Positions 8,889-17,934 are shown, numbered from the stretch's first letter. The stretch: 64,000 nt of DNA from Synoicihabitans lomoniglobus (GCF_029023725.1 NZ_CP119075.1:4025501-4089500), one strand, 5' to 3'. Notes: generated by a model from the sequence alone, not told the origin. Program-made: numbers and translations.

Positions 8889-9322
8889 AACTTCGCCGCC
8901 CTTGGGACGAACTTGCCGGCTGCATGTGGCTTGCCCGTTTTTTCGATAAAGCACGCCTCCATCTGGCAGGCAAACTGGGCCCCGACTTCGAGCCCTTCTT
9001 CGGCCATAAACTCGCGACCGACGGAACCTTTTTCGCCCACTTTGAACTTTCGCTCGAAGAGGTGCTGCCCGCCGTCGCCGCCGCCAACGACGATGACGAC
9101 GCCTTCGCCGCGTGGTTTGCTCAACGGCCCGCCAGTTCACCCGCCCGCATCGCCGCCTGGAACGAGATCGCCTACAATCTGGGAAAACCCGGTCATCTGA
9201 TGGAACGCAGTTACGCGTTCGCGAAGCGCCGCTATTATAAGACCGAAGACCCACGGCTTGATGGCGTGTTCGCGGGGATTGCGTGGGACGAAGGTTACCT
9301 CGACGAAATGCCCCGCCGATGA
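8885..9322 (+). CDS. DUF5069 protein (second copy)
   Basis: 145 residues with ELAGCMWLARFFDKARLHLAGKL near the N-terminus and an acidic central stretch. It shares the DUF5069 outline with the product at 3482-3919 but is clearly diverged. Function unknown. It begins inside the last four bases of the GNAT gene, and its stop overlaps the next start by four bases, so all three are probably translated in a coupled way. Confidence 0.75.
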   Translation: MKLRRPWDELAGCMWLARFFDKARLHLAGKLGPDFEPFFGHKLATDGTFFAHFELSLEEVLPAVAAANDDDDAFAAWFAQRPASSPARIAAWNEIAYNLGKPGHLMERSYAFAKRRYYKTEDPRLDGVFAGIAWDEGYLDEMPRR

Positions 9323-10164
9323 GCACGCCGTTGCTTCGGGTCGCGACGCCGGACGACTTGCCCGAATTGGCGGCAATCTACATCGACGCCGTGCAGACGC
9401 TTGGTCCGACCGCTTATACCGCCGCGCAAGTCACCGCGTGGGCGAGCTGGCCGACCGCCGAGCCCACGGAATTTCGCCGCCGCCTGACGGCCGGTCATAC
9501 CTGGGTGGCCGAAGTCGAGGGCCAGATTGCCGCCTTCGCCGTCTATGTGCAGCCCGATCATCTCGACTTTCTCTACACGCGGGGAGCTTATGCGCGCCGC
9601 GGTTTGGCGATGTTGTTGCACGAAAAATTGGAAGCCATCGCCCGCGATCTCTGCGCGCCTTTGCTGCGCACCGAAGCGAGTTACCTGAGTCGCCCCGTGT
9701 TCAAAAAGCTCGGCTATCGCGTGATGGAGATCGAACGCGTCGAGCGCTTCGGCGAGACCTTCACTCGCTTCAAGATGACCAAGCGCCTCCGCGTCGGCGC
9801 ACCGACCACCGGTCCTGATTTGGCGGTGATCGAGGCCCACGCGGCGTCCTTTGCCGTCACCCCTCACGTGGAAGCGGAAAGCGTCGTGACCCTTCGTCGG
9901 CACGACCCGGACAATCCCGGTTGGTTCAGTGGCAACGACGCCGGAGGCGTGCCCGGGTATTTTCCGACGGCATGGTTCGAGATCGACGAATCCACCCAAC
10001 AAGCCACCGCACAACGCGACTACGACGCCGCCGAACTCGACGTGGTCGTCGGTGATCAGGTTCACGTCGCCGAGACGATCGGCAACTGGTGCCTTGTCGT
10101 GACGCACAATGGCCTGCACGAAGGATGGATTCCGGCCGCATGCCTTCCTGCCACCCGCGAATGA
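9319..10164 (+). CDS. GNAT acetyltransferase fused to two SH3-like domains
   Basis: 281 residues. Residues 1-157 form a GNAT domain (YTRGAYARRGLAMLLHEKLE carries the acetyl-CoA loop; SRPVFKKLGYRVME follows). After a short linker come two SH3-like segments: about 178-222, ending VPGYFPTAWFEI, and about 229-278, with AQRDYDAAELDVVVGDQ (like the ALYDY start of SH3) and HEGWIPAACL. Bacterial SH3 domains often bind peptides or cell-wall glycans, so this may be an acetyltransferase tethered to a partner. The start was chosen for the ATGA overlap with DUF5069. Confidence 0.8.
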   Translation: MSTPLLRVATPDDLPELAAIYIDAVQTLGPTAYTAAQVTAWASWPTAEPTEFRRRLTAGHTWVAEVEGQIAAFAVYVQPDHLDFLYTRGAYARRGLAMLLHEKLEAIARDLCAPLLRTEASYLSRPVFKKLGYRVMEIERVERFGETFTRFKMTKRLRVGAPTTGPDLAVIEAHAASFAVTPHVEAESVVTLRRHDPDNPGWFSGNDAGGVPGYFPTAWFEIDESTQQATAQRDYDAAELDVVVGDQVHVAETIGNWCLVVTHNGLHEGWIPAACLPATRE

Positions 10165-10326
10165 CCGAAGGCGCGCCTGCGGCGGTTGTCGGGCGGTGAA
10201 CGTTCGCTTGCGGCATCCTAAAGTAATCCCGATTTGGAGACGATTGTGCTGAGTGATCATCAGCGACCGTGAACCTTCCCTCGGGTTGGCGGTCTCAACC
10301 ACCAACTCAAACGTCCGCTTTTCGTC

Positions 10327-10596
10327 ATGGTCTATTATCATACACCGCATCACTCCCCGGAGACCGCTACTCCGCTGCTGAGCGAGATCGTCGCCGAAGC
10401 CGTCCATACCGCCGAAACCTGCCACGCCAACGGCAGGTTTTTTAATGTCGCGCCCTCTGCATCCGCCGGGAGTGAACACGCTCACCGCACTTCCGCCGAC
10501 CGGGAATTGCTGCACATTGCGCAGGACTTCAGCTTCCTCTACGACGCCAGCCCGGAACACATCTACGCCGAGCTGCAGCGTCACTTCCGCGCCTGA
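10327..10596 (+). CDS. Small hypothetical protein with a terminator-like hairpin inside its frame
   Basis: 89 codons from ATG 10327. Start MVYYHTPHHSPETATPLL, end LLHIAQDFSFLYDASPEH; no family recognised. The second half has codon use like its neighbours, which supports translation. However, codons 30-39 encode a perfect intrinsic terminator (10415-10443). Either this is a coding gene with a coincidental or regulated internal terminator, or the first third is a leader peptide and the rest is fortuitous. Confidence 0.45.
   Translation: MVYYHTPHHSPETATPLLSEIVAEAVHTAETCHANGRFFNVAPSASAGSEHAHRTSADRELLHIAQDFSFLYDASPEHIYAELQRHFRA
10415..10443 (+). terminator. Intrinsic terminator or attenuator inside a small ORF
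   Basis: Perfect 9-base arms AAACCTGCC (10415-10423) and GGCAGGTTT (10432-10440) with an 8-base loop, followed by a run of six T (10438-10443). This is a textbook plus-strand terminator shape, but it lies 88 bases into an open reading frame. Confidence 0.65.
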
Positions 10597-10773
10597 TCCG
10601 TCGCAGTTCCCATCTCGCCCGCCTTTGGCTGCGGTCGATGTGATCAACACGGCGATCCGGAGCTCGGCGCCTTACCGGCCGGGAGAAACGGCGAAGCCTG
10701 CCTCACCGTGATAAGCTTGTTCCGGCGATCCGGGGCGGTCATCGTCGGGTCTTAACCCCTCCTTGTTTCGCCC

Positions 10774-12168
10774 ATGAAAATCAAAGTCCTCGGTGCCGCC
10801 GGTGGCCAGGTCACTGGCTCTTGTTATCTCGTTTCCACCAGCCAAGCTCGCATTCTCGTGGACTGCGGCATGTTCCAGGGCTCGCGCGAAGCCGAGGATC
10901 TCAACCGAGCCCTGCCCGTCGAAGGCATTGCCCAGCTCGACGCCATCGTGGTGACGCACGCCCATCTGGACCACACCGGTCGTTTGCCCGTGCTCGTGAA
11001 ACACGGCTACACCGGCCCGATCTTCCTTACTCCCGCCACGAAGGAACTGATGATGATCATCCTCGAGGACTCCGCGCGTATCCAGCTCAGCGACAACGAG
11101 CGCACCAACCGGAAGCGTCAGCGCGCCGGCGAAGATCCGATCGAACCACTCTACGAACCCGATCACGTCGAACCGGTCCGCAACCTCGCTCGTGAGGTGA
11201 CGCTGCACGAATTTGTAGAGGTCGCTCCCGGCATTCGGGCGCGCTATTTCGAGGCCGGTCACATGCTGGGTTCGACCAGCATCGAGCTGGAGATAACCGA
11301 CGCCGGCGTGACCAAATCGGTCGTATTTTCCGGAGATCTGGGACCGGCGAATCGTCCCATGTTGCGCGACTTCGAAAGCATGTGCTGCGCGGATCTCGTG
11401 ATCATGGAATCCACCTACGGCGATCACAACCACCAGCCGTATGACAAGACCGTGGCTGAGTTTGAGGCCATCGTGAAAAAGGTGGCCGAGGCCCGAGGCA
11501 AGATCCTCGTGCCGACCTTTGCGGTCGGCCGCTCCCAACAGATCATCTACCATCTCGCGGTCATGTTTCATGAGCGCAAGGTCGAGACATTTCCCATCTT
11601 CCTCGACAGCCCCATGGCGATCAAAGCCACCGAGGTTTACCGCGAACATCCCGAGTTGTTCGACGACGAGATGCAAGCCCACCGCGATGCGGGATTGTTT
11701 CCTATCAGTGGCGGTTTCTTCAAACCCACGATCACGGCCGACGAATCGAAAGCGCTCAACCATGTCGGCGGTCCGTGCGCCATTCTCGCGGGAGCCGGCA
11801 TGTGCAACGCGGGTCGGATTCTGCACCACCTCAAACAGAACCTGTGGAAACCCGACACGCATGTGCTGATCGTCGGCTATCAGGGCAACGGCACGCTCGG
11901 TCGGCGGCTCGTCAACGGCGAACCTCACGTCAAAATTCACGGCGAAAAAATCGCCGTGCGCGCGCAGGTCCACACCATGGGCGGATTCAGCGCCCACGCC
12001 GACCAAGCCGATTTGTTGCGCTGGTTTGCCACGCTCGCCTCCGACCAGCCCCGACTCGTGCTGACCCACGGGGAAGACATCGCCCGGGAAACACTGCGCG
12101 GAATCGTGAACCAGAAGTTCGGCATCGAAGCCACCCTCCCCGCCCTCGGCGAGGAAATCGACCTGTAG
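10774..12168 (+). CDS. Metallo-beta-lactamase fold beta-CASP RNase
   Basis: 464 residues. Metal-binding THAHLDHTGR at 61-70 (His62, His64, Asp66, His67), an upstream LVDCGMFQG, VFSGDLG, and ESTYGDHNH as the later acidic motif. The beta-CASP part contains PTFAVGRSQQIIYHL and the C-terminal GGFSAHADQADLLRWF. This matches the Ysh1/CPSF-73-like branch found in bacteria, which cleaves RNA endo- or exonucleolytically in the cytoplasm. It stands alone on the plus strand. Confidence 0.92.
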   Translation: MKIKVLGAAGGQVTGSCYLVSTSQARILVDCGMFQGSREAEDLNRALPVEGIAQLDAIVVTHAHLDHTGRLPVLVKHGYTGPIFLTPATKELMMIILEDSARIQLSDNERTNRKRQRAGEDPIEPLYEPDHVEPVRNLAREVTLHEFVEVAPGIRARYFEAGHMLGSTSIELEITDAGVTKSVVFSGDLGPANRPMLRDFESMCCADLVIMESTYGDHNHQPYDKTVAEFEAIVKKVAEARGKILVPTFAVGRSQQIIYHLAVMFHERKVETFPIFLDSPMAIKATEVYREHPELFDDEMQAHRDAGLFPISGGFFKPTITADESKALNHVGGPCAILAGAGMCNAGRILHHLKQNLWKPDTHVLIVGYQGNGTLGRRLVNGEPHVKIHGEKIAVRAQVHTMGGFSAHADQADLLRWFATLASDQPRLVLTHGEDIARETLRGIVNQKFGIEATLPALGEEIDL

Positions 12169-12285
12169 GGCGCAAACCCAACCTAGCTTCACCGTAGGCC
12201 GCGAACTCGCTCGCGCTGGCGACCTTCCCCACCACCGCCGCTTTTACTTGGCGCGCTCGCGCCGATGGTAAAACTCCCGACCAGC

Positions 12286-12933
12286 ATGGACACCCTCTCC
12301 CACCTGTTTGAACAAAACCGCAACTGGGCCGACGCCATTACGAGCGAAGACCCGGAGTTTTTCAGCAAACTCTCCCACCAGCAGAATCCCGACTACCTGT
12401 GGATCGGCTGCTCCGACAGTCGCGTGCCCGCCAATGAGATCATCGGACTGATGCCCGGAGAGGTCTTCGTGCATCGCAACATCGCCAACGTCGTCGCGCA
12501 TTCCGATCTAAACTGCCTGTCGGTGATCCAATTCGCCGTCGATGTGCTCAAGGTGCGCCACATCATGGTGGTCGGTCACTACGGCTGCGGCGGCGTGCGG
12601 GCCGCGGTTCGCTGCGATCGCGTCGGGCTGGCCGACAATTGGCTGCGTCATGTGCAGGACGTAAAAGACAAACACCACACCTGCATGTGCAGCCTCCCTG
12701 GAGAAGGCGAACGCACCGACCGGCTTTGTGAACTCAACGTCTTGGAACAGGTGCTCAACGTTTGTCAGACCACGGTCGTGCGCGATGCCTGGAGCCGGGA
12801 CCAACCGCTGACCATTCACGGTTGGATCTACAGCCTCAAGGATGGCCTGCTGCGCAACCTGCAGGTCAGCGCGTCCTCCCCGGAAGCGGCCGACTCAGCC
12901 TACCGCACCGCCGTCGCCGAACGCAGCGCCTGA
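12286..12933 (+). CDS. can: Beta-class carbonic anhydrase
   Basis: 215 residues from ATG 12286. Zinc ligands Cys42, His98 and Cys101 (IGCSDSRVP and VGHYGCGGV) with the Asp44-Arg46 dyad. The start MDTLSHLFEQNRNWAD aligns with E. coli Can; an in-frame ATG at 12265 would add seven residues without homology. It interconverts carbon dioxide and bicarbonate in the cytoplasm. Confidence 0.95.
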   Translation: MDTLSHLFEQNRNWADAITSEDPEFFSKLSHQQNPDYLWIGCSDSRVPANEIIGLMPGEVFVHRNIANVVAHSDLNCLSVIQFAVDVLKVRHIMVVGHYGCGGVRAAVRCDRVGLADNWLRHVQDVKDKHHTCMCSLPGEGERTDRLCELNVLEQVLNVCQTTVVRDAWSRDQPLTIHGWIYSLKDGLLRNLQVSASSPEAADSAYRTAVAERSA

Positions 12934-13061
12934 CGCGGCCCGTTCGATCCGGTCGCCATTGCATTGATGGAGCCGTTCGCCCGTTCATCCCGGGCGGATT
13001 GACGGTTGGGGCTGCGCCGCGAGGATCACCGCCGCAACCCGATCTCTCGCTTTACCTTACA

Positions 13062-13640
13062 ATGTATAACCCCACCTCAGCGCTTTCCCTCGAAGTCCAG
13101 TGGCAGCAGTTCGCTGCCTCGCGTTTCAACACCATGCCGATCGCCGGCACCATGGCATGGAGCATTATCGGGATCGCTTCTCTGGTGCTGCCGCCTCACT
13201 TCGCGAACTTGGTCATTTTCATCGCGACCGGCTCCATATTTTACCTCGCGCTCGGGCTGGCCAAGATCACCGGCGAAGACCTGTTGGGGAAGAAACGACC
13301 GGGCAACTTCTTCGACCGGATCTTTCTTTCCTGCGTTTTCATGGCCTGCCTGGTCTACGCCATCGCCATCCCGTTTTTCTTTATCGACCGCAGTTCCCTT
13401 CCGCTGACCGTCGGTATCCTGACCGGGTTGATGTGGATTCCGTTTTCCATCATCGTGCGCCACTGGGTCGGTCTGTTTCACGGTATCACGCGCACAGCGC
13501 TGATTGTCGTAGCCTGGTATTTGATCCCTGAATACCGAACAGCCGCCATCTCCGCCATCATCGTCGGCGTTTACGCGATCACCCTCGTTGTGCTGCGACA
13601 ACGCCACCGCGCGTTTCACGCCGCTGCCGCGCAACCGTAG
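13062..13640 (+). CDS. Polytopic membrane protein, DUF7010-like, unknown function
   Basis: 192 residues. After about 25 polar residues there are roughly six hydrophobic segments, including MAWSIIGIASLVLPP, IFLSCVFMACLVYAIAIPFF and YAITLVVLRQRH. It resembles a family of small integral membrane proteins of unknown function; the DUF7010 label is from memory and weaker than the membrane call. It ends convergently with the second oligopeptide-binding gene, with a 27-base repeat in the gap. Confidence 0.65.
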   Translation: MYNPTSALSLEVQWQQFAASRFNTMPIAGTMAWSIIGIASLVLPPHFANLVIFIATGSIFYLALGLAKITGEDLLGKKRPGNFFDRIFLSCVFMACLVYAIAIPFFFIDRSSLPLTVGILTGLMWIPFSIIVRHWVGLFHGITRTALIVVAWYLIPEYRTAAISAIIVGVYAITLVVLRQRHRAFHAAAAQP

Positions 13641-13648
13641 CGCGCAAA

Positions 13649-13675
13649 GGTAGGGCCCGCTCGCCGAGCGCGCCG
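13649..13675 (+). repeat. 27-base intergenic repeat, family B, copy 1
   Basis: GGTAGGGC, then three variable bases (CCG), then CTCGCCGAGCGCGCCG. The core GCTCG-C-CGAGC is palindromic. Two other copies lie at 23716-23742 and 29564-29590 and differ mainly in the three variable bases. This copy sits in a 56-base gap between convergent genes. Confidence 0.8.
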
Positions 13676-13696
13676 TTGCGGTTTAACAGTCCCGCT

Positions 13697-15346
13697 CTAC
13701 GGCGCGTCCACCAACCGCACGTGTTTGTAAGGATGTTTGTCCAACGGATTGGGCCACCAGCCCTTGACGCGCGGGTCCAACAAATACGCCCGGGTGTAGT
13801 GATAGACCGGCGCAATCGGACCGCCCTCAATCAACATCGCGTCAAGTTGCTGAATCATCGCAGCGCGTTTGGCCGGGTTCTGCTCCGCCATCGATGCCGC
13901 GTGTAACCGATCGTAGGCGGGGTCGCCCCAGCCGGTGCGGTTGTTCGGGTTACCCGTGGTCATGATCTCCACAAACTGGTTGGCATCATCGTAGACCGCG
14001 ACCCAACCCGACCGCGCGAGCCCGTAGTCGAGATTCGTCATGGAATCCAAATAGACTTTCCACTCCTGATTGAACAACTGCACGTCGATGCCGAGTTCAC
14101 GCCGCCACATCTGCTGAATCGCTTCGGCCACCGCACGGTGATTTTCCGAGGTATTGTAGAGCAGCTCCGCCCCGGGAAACCCCACCCCGTTCGGATAACC
14201 CGCCTCGGCCAACAACGCGCGCGCTTTGTCGGGATCAAACGCCACCGTTTTGGCGGGCACAAACCCACCCATGCCGGGTGGCGAAAAACTGCCGGCCGCC
14301 GTTTCGCCGCGGCGCGTCACGTGAGTCACAATGGCTTCGCGGTCGATCGCCAACGACATCGCCAACCGCACCCGGGCATCATCAAGCGGCGGCCGCGTGA
14401 CATTCATCCGATAGTAATACGTGCCGAGCTGCGGATCCACCCGCAGCGGCGAATCGGCCATCTCTGCATAGGTCGGCATCTTGGCCGAGGGAATGTCGTT
14501 GGTTTTGTGCAACTGTCCGCTGCGAAACATGCGCTCCTCCGTGTCGACACTCTCAACCGGGTGGAAATGGATCGCGTTGAGCGAAACCGTGGCCGCATCC
14601 CAATAGTAAGGGTTGCGCTCGACCACGATGACGCGGTTCTGCGACCAAGTCTTGAGACGGAAGGAGCCGTTGCCCACCAGATTGCCCTCGCGCGTCCATT
14701 CCGTGCCTCGCCGACGCAAACCGTCGAAACGCTCAATCACATGAATCGGCAACGGCCGCCAACAGGTGTAGGTCAGCAACGACAGGAAATACGGCACCGG
14801 ATGCCGCAGGCGAATCTCCAAGGTGCGCGCATCGTGCGCGATCACTCCCACCGTGGAAAAATCCGTCGACTCACCGGTAATGTAGGCCGGTCCGCCTTCG
14901 AGAATTTCAAACAAGTAGGTGTATTCAGAACCCAACGCCGGATTCATGATCCGCTCGTAGGTGCGCACGAAATCGGCAGCCGTCAGCGCCGTGCCATCGG
15001 ACCACTTCAGCCCCGGCCAAAAGTGAAACGTATAGACCGTGCCGTCCGCGGAAACCTCCCACCGCTCCGCCACCCCCGGTGCCGGTTGGCGCGTCTCCGG
15101 GTTGATGCTCACCAGGCCTTCGAACAACGCGTCGATGATGTGAAACTCCGGCACGCCCGTCACCACGTGCGGATCAAGATCCGGCGGCTCGGCGCCATTG
15201 CCCAGATGCAGCACGCCTTCGCGCACGCCCGTATCGACCATGCGCTCGGTGCGTCCACATGCGGTGAGAAAAAACATCAGGGCCACCGCCGCAGTCAGAA
15301 CAGTTCGCCAGGACCCGAGGCTTCGAAACACGTGCGGTGAACTCAT
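13697..15346 (-). CDS. Oligopeptide ABC transporter substrate-binding lipoprotein (second copy)
   Basis: 549 residues from ATG 15346. The N-terminus ends in a lipobox-like FLTAC, predicting a lipoprotein. SBP_bac_5 motifs: AEPPDLDPHVVTG, LTAADFVRTYERIM, DTEERMFRSGQLHKTNDIP, LAMSLAIDREAIV, and DYGLARSGWVAVYDDANQF near the end. It is the paralogue of the gene at the left edge, with the same motif order. No permease or ATPase gene is adjacent, so it may serve a transporter encoded elsewhere. Confidence 0.93.
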   Translation of the reverse strand: MSSPHVFRSLGSWRTVLTAAVALMFFLTACGRTERMVDTGVREGVLHLGNGAEPPDLDPHVVTGVPEFHIIDALFEGLVSINPETRQPAPGVAERWEVSADGTVYTFHFWPGLKWSDGTALTAADFVRTYERIMNPALGSEYTYLFEILEGGPAYITGESTDFSTVGVIAHDARTLEIRLRHPVPYFLSLLTYTCWRPLPIHVIERFDGLRRRGTEWTREGNLVGNGSFRLKTWSQNRVIVVERNPYYWDAATVSLNAIHFHPVESVDTEERMFRSGQLHKTNDIPSAKMPTYAEMADSPLRVDPQLGTYYYRMNVTRPPLDDARVRLAMSLAIDREAIVTHVTRRGETAAGSFSPPGMGGFVPAKTVAFDPDKARALLAEAGYPNGVGFPGAELLYNTSENHRAVAEAIQQMWRRELGIDVQLFNQEWKVYLDSMTNLDYGLARSGWVAVYDDANQFVEIMTTGNPNNRTGWGDPAYDRLHAASMAEQNPAKRAAMIQQLDAMLIEGGPIAPVYHYTRAYLLDPRVKGWWPNPLDKHPYKHVRLVDAP

Positions 15347-15445
15347 GACTCCAGCCCACGAGCGGACGGACCGGGGTGCAAGCTCCGGGAAGCAAGACTT
15401 GTGTTGCTCGGTGATCAATGAACGCTGAAGCGCTTTTATCGAATC

Positions 15446-16180
15446 ATGCGGCTCTGGCACACGAAGACAGTCTGGGAAAAACTCGCCCGCGAAGATGCGA
15501 TGTGGGCCGTGCTGACCGATCCCGCCAAGGACCGCAACCGTTGGCAAGTGGACGAATTTTTCGCCACCGGCCGCGCCACGGTGGACGCCGACATGGCGTA
15601 TCTCAGCACGCAATTGCCGACTTTGGCCAAACGCGACGCGCTCGATTTCGGCTGTGGCGTGGGTCGCCTCAGCCAAGCCCTCGCCCCCCATTTCGACCGC
15701 GTGACCGGACTCGATGTCGCCGCCGCCATGATCGAACAGGCCAACCAGCACAATCGACACGGTGAGCGCGTGACCTACGTGCATAATCCGGCCGGCCACC
15801 TGCGGCAGTTTGCCGACCACAGCTTTGATTTCGTTTACAGCGTCATCACGCTGCAGCACATCCCCGCGAGTTTGCAGCGCGGCTACCTCCGCGAATTCCT
15901 GCGCGTGTGCCGCCCGGGCGGGGCGGTATTCTTCCAACTCGTCACCACCGAACCCGACAAACGTTGGCGCTTCTCGTGGTATCCCCCGACGATGTGGATG
16001 CGCATCAGACGTTACTTCCGGCGCGCGGCTACCATCGATCCCACCATGACCATGAACGCCGTGCCTCGCGCCGAAGCCTCCAACTTATTGGAACAAGCCG
16101 GCGGTCGCATCGTGGATATCCAGCCCTACGGCGCGGCCGGCGAGCTTGAGAGTTGGTCGTATTTGGTTACCAAGGACTGA
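15446..16180 (+). CDS. Class I SAM-dependent methyltransferase
   Basis: 244 residues. The SAM-binding motif LDFGCGVGRLSQAL lies at about 65-78, followed by TGLDVAAAMIEQA, DHSFDFVYSVITLQHIP and LREFLRVCRPGGAVFF, the usual motif order of a Methyltransf_11/25 domain. The N-terminal 60 residues are charged and family-specific. The substrate cannot be told. It is divergent from the second oligopeptide-binding gene (99-base gap) and convergent with the deacetylase gene. Confidence 0.85.
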   Translation: MRLWHTKTVWEKLAREDAMWAVLTDPAKDRNRWQVDEFFATGRATVDADMAYLSTQLPTLAKRDALDFGCGVGRLSQALAPHFDRVTGLDVAAAMIEQANQHNRHGERVTYVHNPAGHLRQFADHSFDFVYSVITLQHIPASLQRGYLREFLRVCRPGGAVFFQLVTTEPDKRWRFSWYPPTMWMRIRRYFRRAATIDPTMTMNAVPRAEASNLLEQAGGRIVDIQPYGAAGELESWSYLVTKD

Positions 16181-16199
16181 TCCGGCCAAGATCCGAGTC

Positions 16200-17156
16200 T
16201 CAGTGATCGGCGTGCGGGCTGAAGAGCTTGTCCCGCACTTCGCGATGATCGATGAGGATGATGCCCTCCTCGTCGATGATGCGCTTCGTCTCCGGTGCCG
16301 TGGCCCAGTCGTAATCGATTTGCCGCCACTGCGCGCCCCAGAAGGGGTGATCGACCGTGATCGCCTGCATCTCCGGGCCATCGAACGCGACGTGCAATAC
16401 GATCATGTTGAGCCCCGGTTTCAGCTCGCGCAACACACGGTCATAGTGGTCGGCCATCCCCGCCGGATAGGCGGAGGTCGGCGCGCCGTGGATCGAGGTT
16501 AACCCCGCCTCATAATTGTCGAACAGGGCCTTCAGGTCCGCGTCCGACACCGACTCGCCAGCGTGGCTGTGAACCCGCAGGGGCAACTGATACTCATGGC
16601 CCAATTTAAGAAACAAGGCTTTGATGTCATCCCTCGCCGTCATCACGCCCATGTGACCATCGAGGTGCGTCACATCGATGCCGAGTTCGAGCGCGTGGTC
16701 GATCTGGATACGCACTTCCTTTTCAATTTCATCCAGCGCCGCTGCCGCCGCGTAGTCGGGCACATTGTCATGAAATACGCCTTCCGGAGTCACGAGGCTC
16801 GGCACCGTGTCTTTGCCCGCCATAGGTCCGGATTTGTAGTATTTCCACTCCGAGGTGAGCGTAAGGTGCACCCCGATATCCGCCTCCGGGTGAGCTTTGG
16901 CGTAGTCCACCACTTCCAGCACCCAGGGCGTGGGCATCATCACGCTCGCCGAGGTCACCACGCCTTTTTCCATCGCTGCAAACGTCGCCGCATTGTGCGC
17001 ATGCGACATGCCGATGTCGTCGCCGTGGATGATGAGTAACTTGGCCTCCGCCGGATACCCCAACCGTTCCTGAATGGTCTGTTCGTGTGCGCTGGAAAGC
17101 ATGGCCGAGCCTACCATGGCTCCGGCGCAAAGAAAATGACGGAGGTGGGGTAACAT
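16200..17156 (-). CDS. YdjC/ChbG-family carbohydrate deacetylase, secreted
   Basis: 318 residues from ATG 17156; another in-frame start at 17174 adds six. The N-terminus is a signal peptide (FLCAGAMVGSAMLSSA). LLIIHGDDIGMSHAHN carries the Asp pair of the metal site, with IGVHLTLTSEW and THLDGHMGVM supplying further ligands, as in ChbG, which removes acetyl groups from chitooligosaccharides. ChbG itself is cytoplasmic, so the export signal is notable. The true substrate is unknown. Confidence 0.85.
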   Translation of the reverse strand: MLPHLRHFLCAGAMVGSAMLSSAHEQTIQERLGYPAEAKLLIIHGDDIGMSHAHNAATFAAMEKGVVTSASVMMPTPWVLEVVDYAKAHPEADIGVHLTLTSEWKYYKSGPMAGKDTVPSLVTPEGVFHDNVPDYAAAAALDEIEKEVRIQIDHALELGIDVTHLDGHMGVMTARDDIKALFLKLGHEYQLPLRVHSHAGESVSDADLKALFDNYEAGLTSIHGAPTSAYPAGMADHYDRVLRELKPGLNMIVLHVAFDGPEMQAITVDHPFWGAQWRQIDYDWATAPETKRIIDEEGIILIDHREVRDKLFSPHADH

Positions 17157-17247
17157 GCGTCGAGTCTGCACCACCTAGTCCGACGAAGAAAACAACGAAG
17201 ACGCCCGGCGGCTTGCACCGTTCACCCGCCAATCTCAGCGTCGAGAG

Positions 17248-17934
17248 GTGTCCACCACTCCCGCCACCTTGTTTGAAGACGATGACTTGATTATCCTCAA
17301 CAAACCCAGCGGCCTGCTCACCGAGGGCGGCGGCGATCGCGAACGCGATCTGGAACAACTCGCCCGCAATGCCACCGGCAAGGCCGTGCACTGTTGCCAT
17401 CGGCTCGACCGGCTCACCAGCGGCGCTGTGCTCCTGCGCAAAACCGCCCGCTACAATCGCGAACTGGCCGCGCTCTTTGAACAACATCGTCTGCGCAAAC
17501 TTTACTGGGCTATCGTCGACGGCGCTTGGCCGCGCGGTATCAACAAAGTGGAAACCCACATCGCGCCGGTCGGCGGTGGCCGCTTCGCCAACGTCACCTC
17601 AGGCGGCAAACTCGCCGTGACCACCGTGCGCGTGCTCGGACGCTACGACCAACCGACGGCCCTCACGTGGCTCGGCTTGCTCTTAAAAACCGGACGCACC
17701 CATCAGGCTCGCCTGCATTGCGCGCACCTCGGTTGTCCCGTGACCGGTGATCCCCTTTACGGCCCGGCCACCGCCGACGGCACGTTCGGCCTGCACGCCC
17801 GTGAGTTGCGTTTCAAACATCCCGCCACCGGTGCCGAAGTCGTGGCCACGGCACCCGTGCCCGCCGCCTGGGCGGCCTGGAGCGATGACTTCGTCGAGCC
17901 GGGGCCGACGGCCGAAATCACACTTCCGCGATAG
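17248..17934 (+). CDS. RluA-type pseudouridine synthase
   Basis: 228 residues from a GTG start at 17248. LIILNKPSGLLT at the N-terminus, HRLDRLTSGAVLL with catalytic Asp54, LRKLYWAIVDG, and LKTGRTHQARLHCAHLGCPVTGDPLYG make this a clear RluA/RluC family member without an S4 domain. It isomerises uridine in rRNA or tRNA; the exact site is not predictable. Its last 17 bases overlap the end of the convergent thioesterase gene. Confidence 0.9.
   Translation: MSTTPATLFEDDDLIILNKPSGLLTEGGGDRERDLEQLARNATGKAVHCCHRLDRLTSGAVLLRKTARYNRELAALFEQHRLRKLYWAIVDGAWPRGINKVETHIAPVGGGRFANVTSGGKLAVTTVRVLGRYDQPTALTWLGLLLKTGRTHQARLHCAHLGCPVTGDPLYGPATADGTFGLHARELRFKHPATGAEVVATAPVPAAWAAWSDDFVEPGPTAEITLPR

Noticed and set aside
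12180-12240. GTAGGCCGCGAACTCGCTCGCGCTGG stretch as a fourth family B repeat
   Set aside because: Only loosely similar to the 27-base element; the GGTAGGGC and CGAGCGCGCCG ends are not both present.
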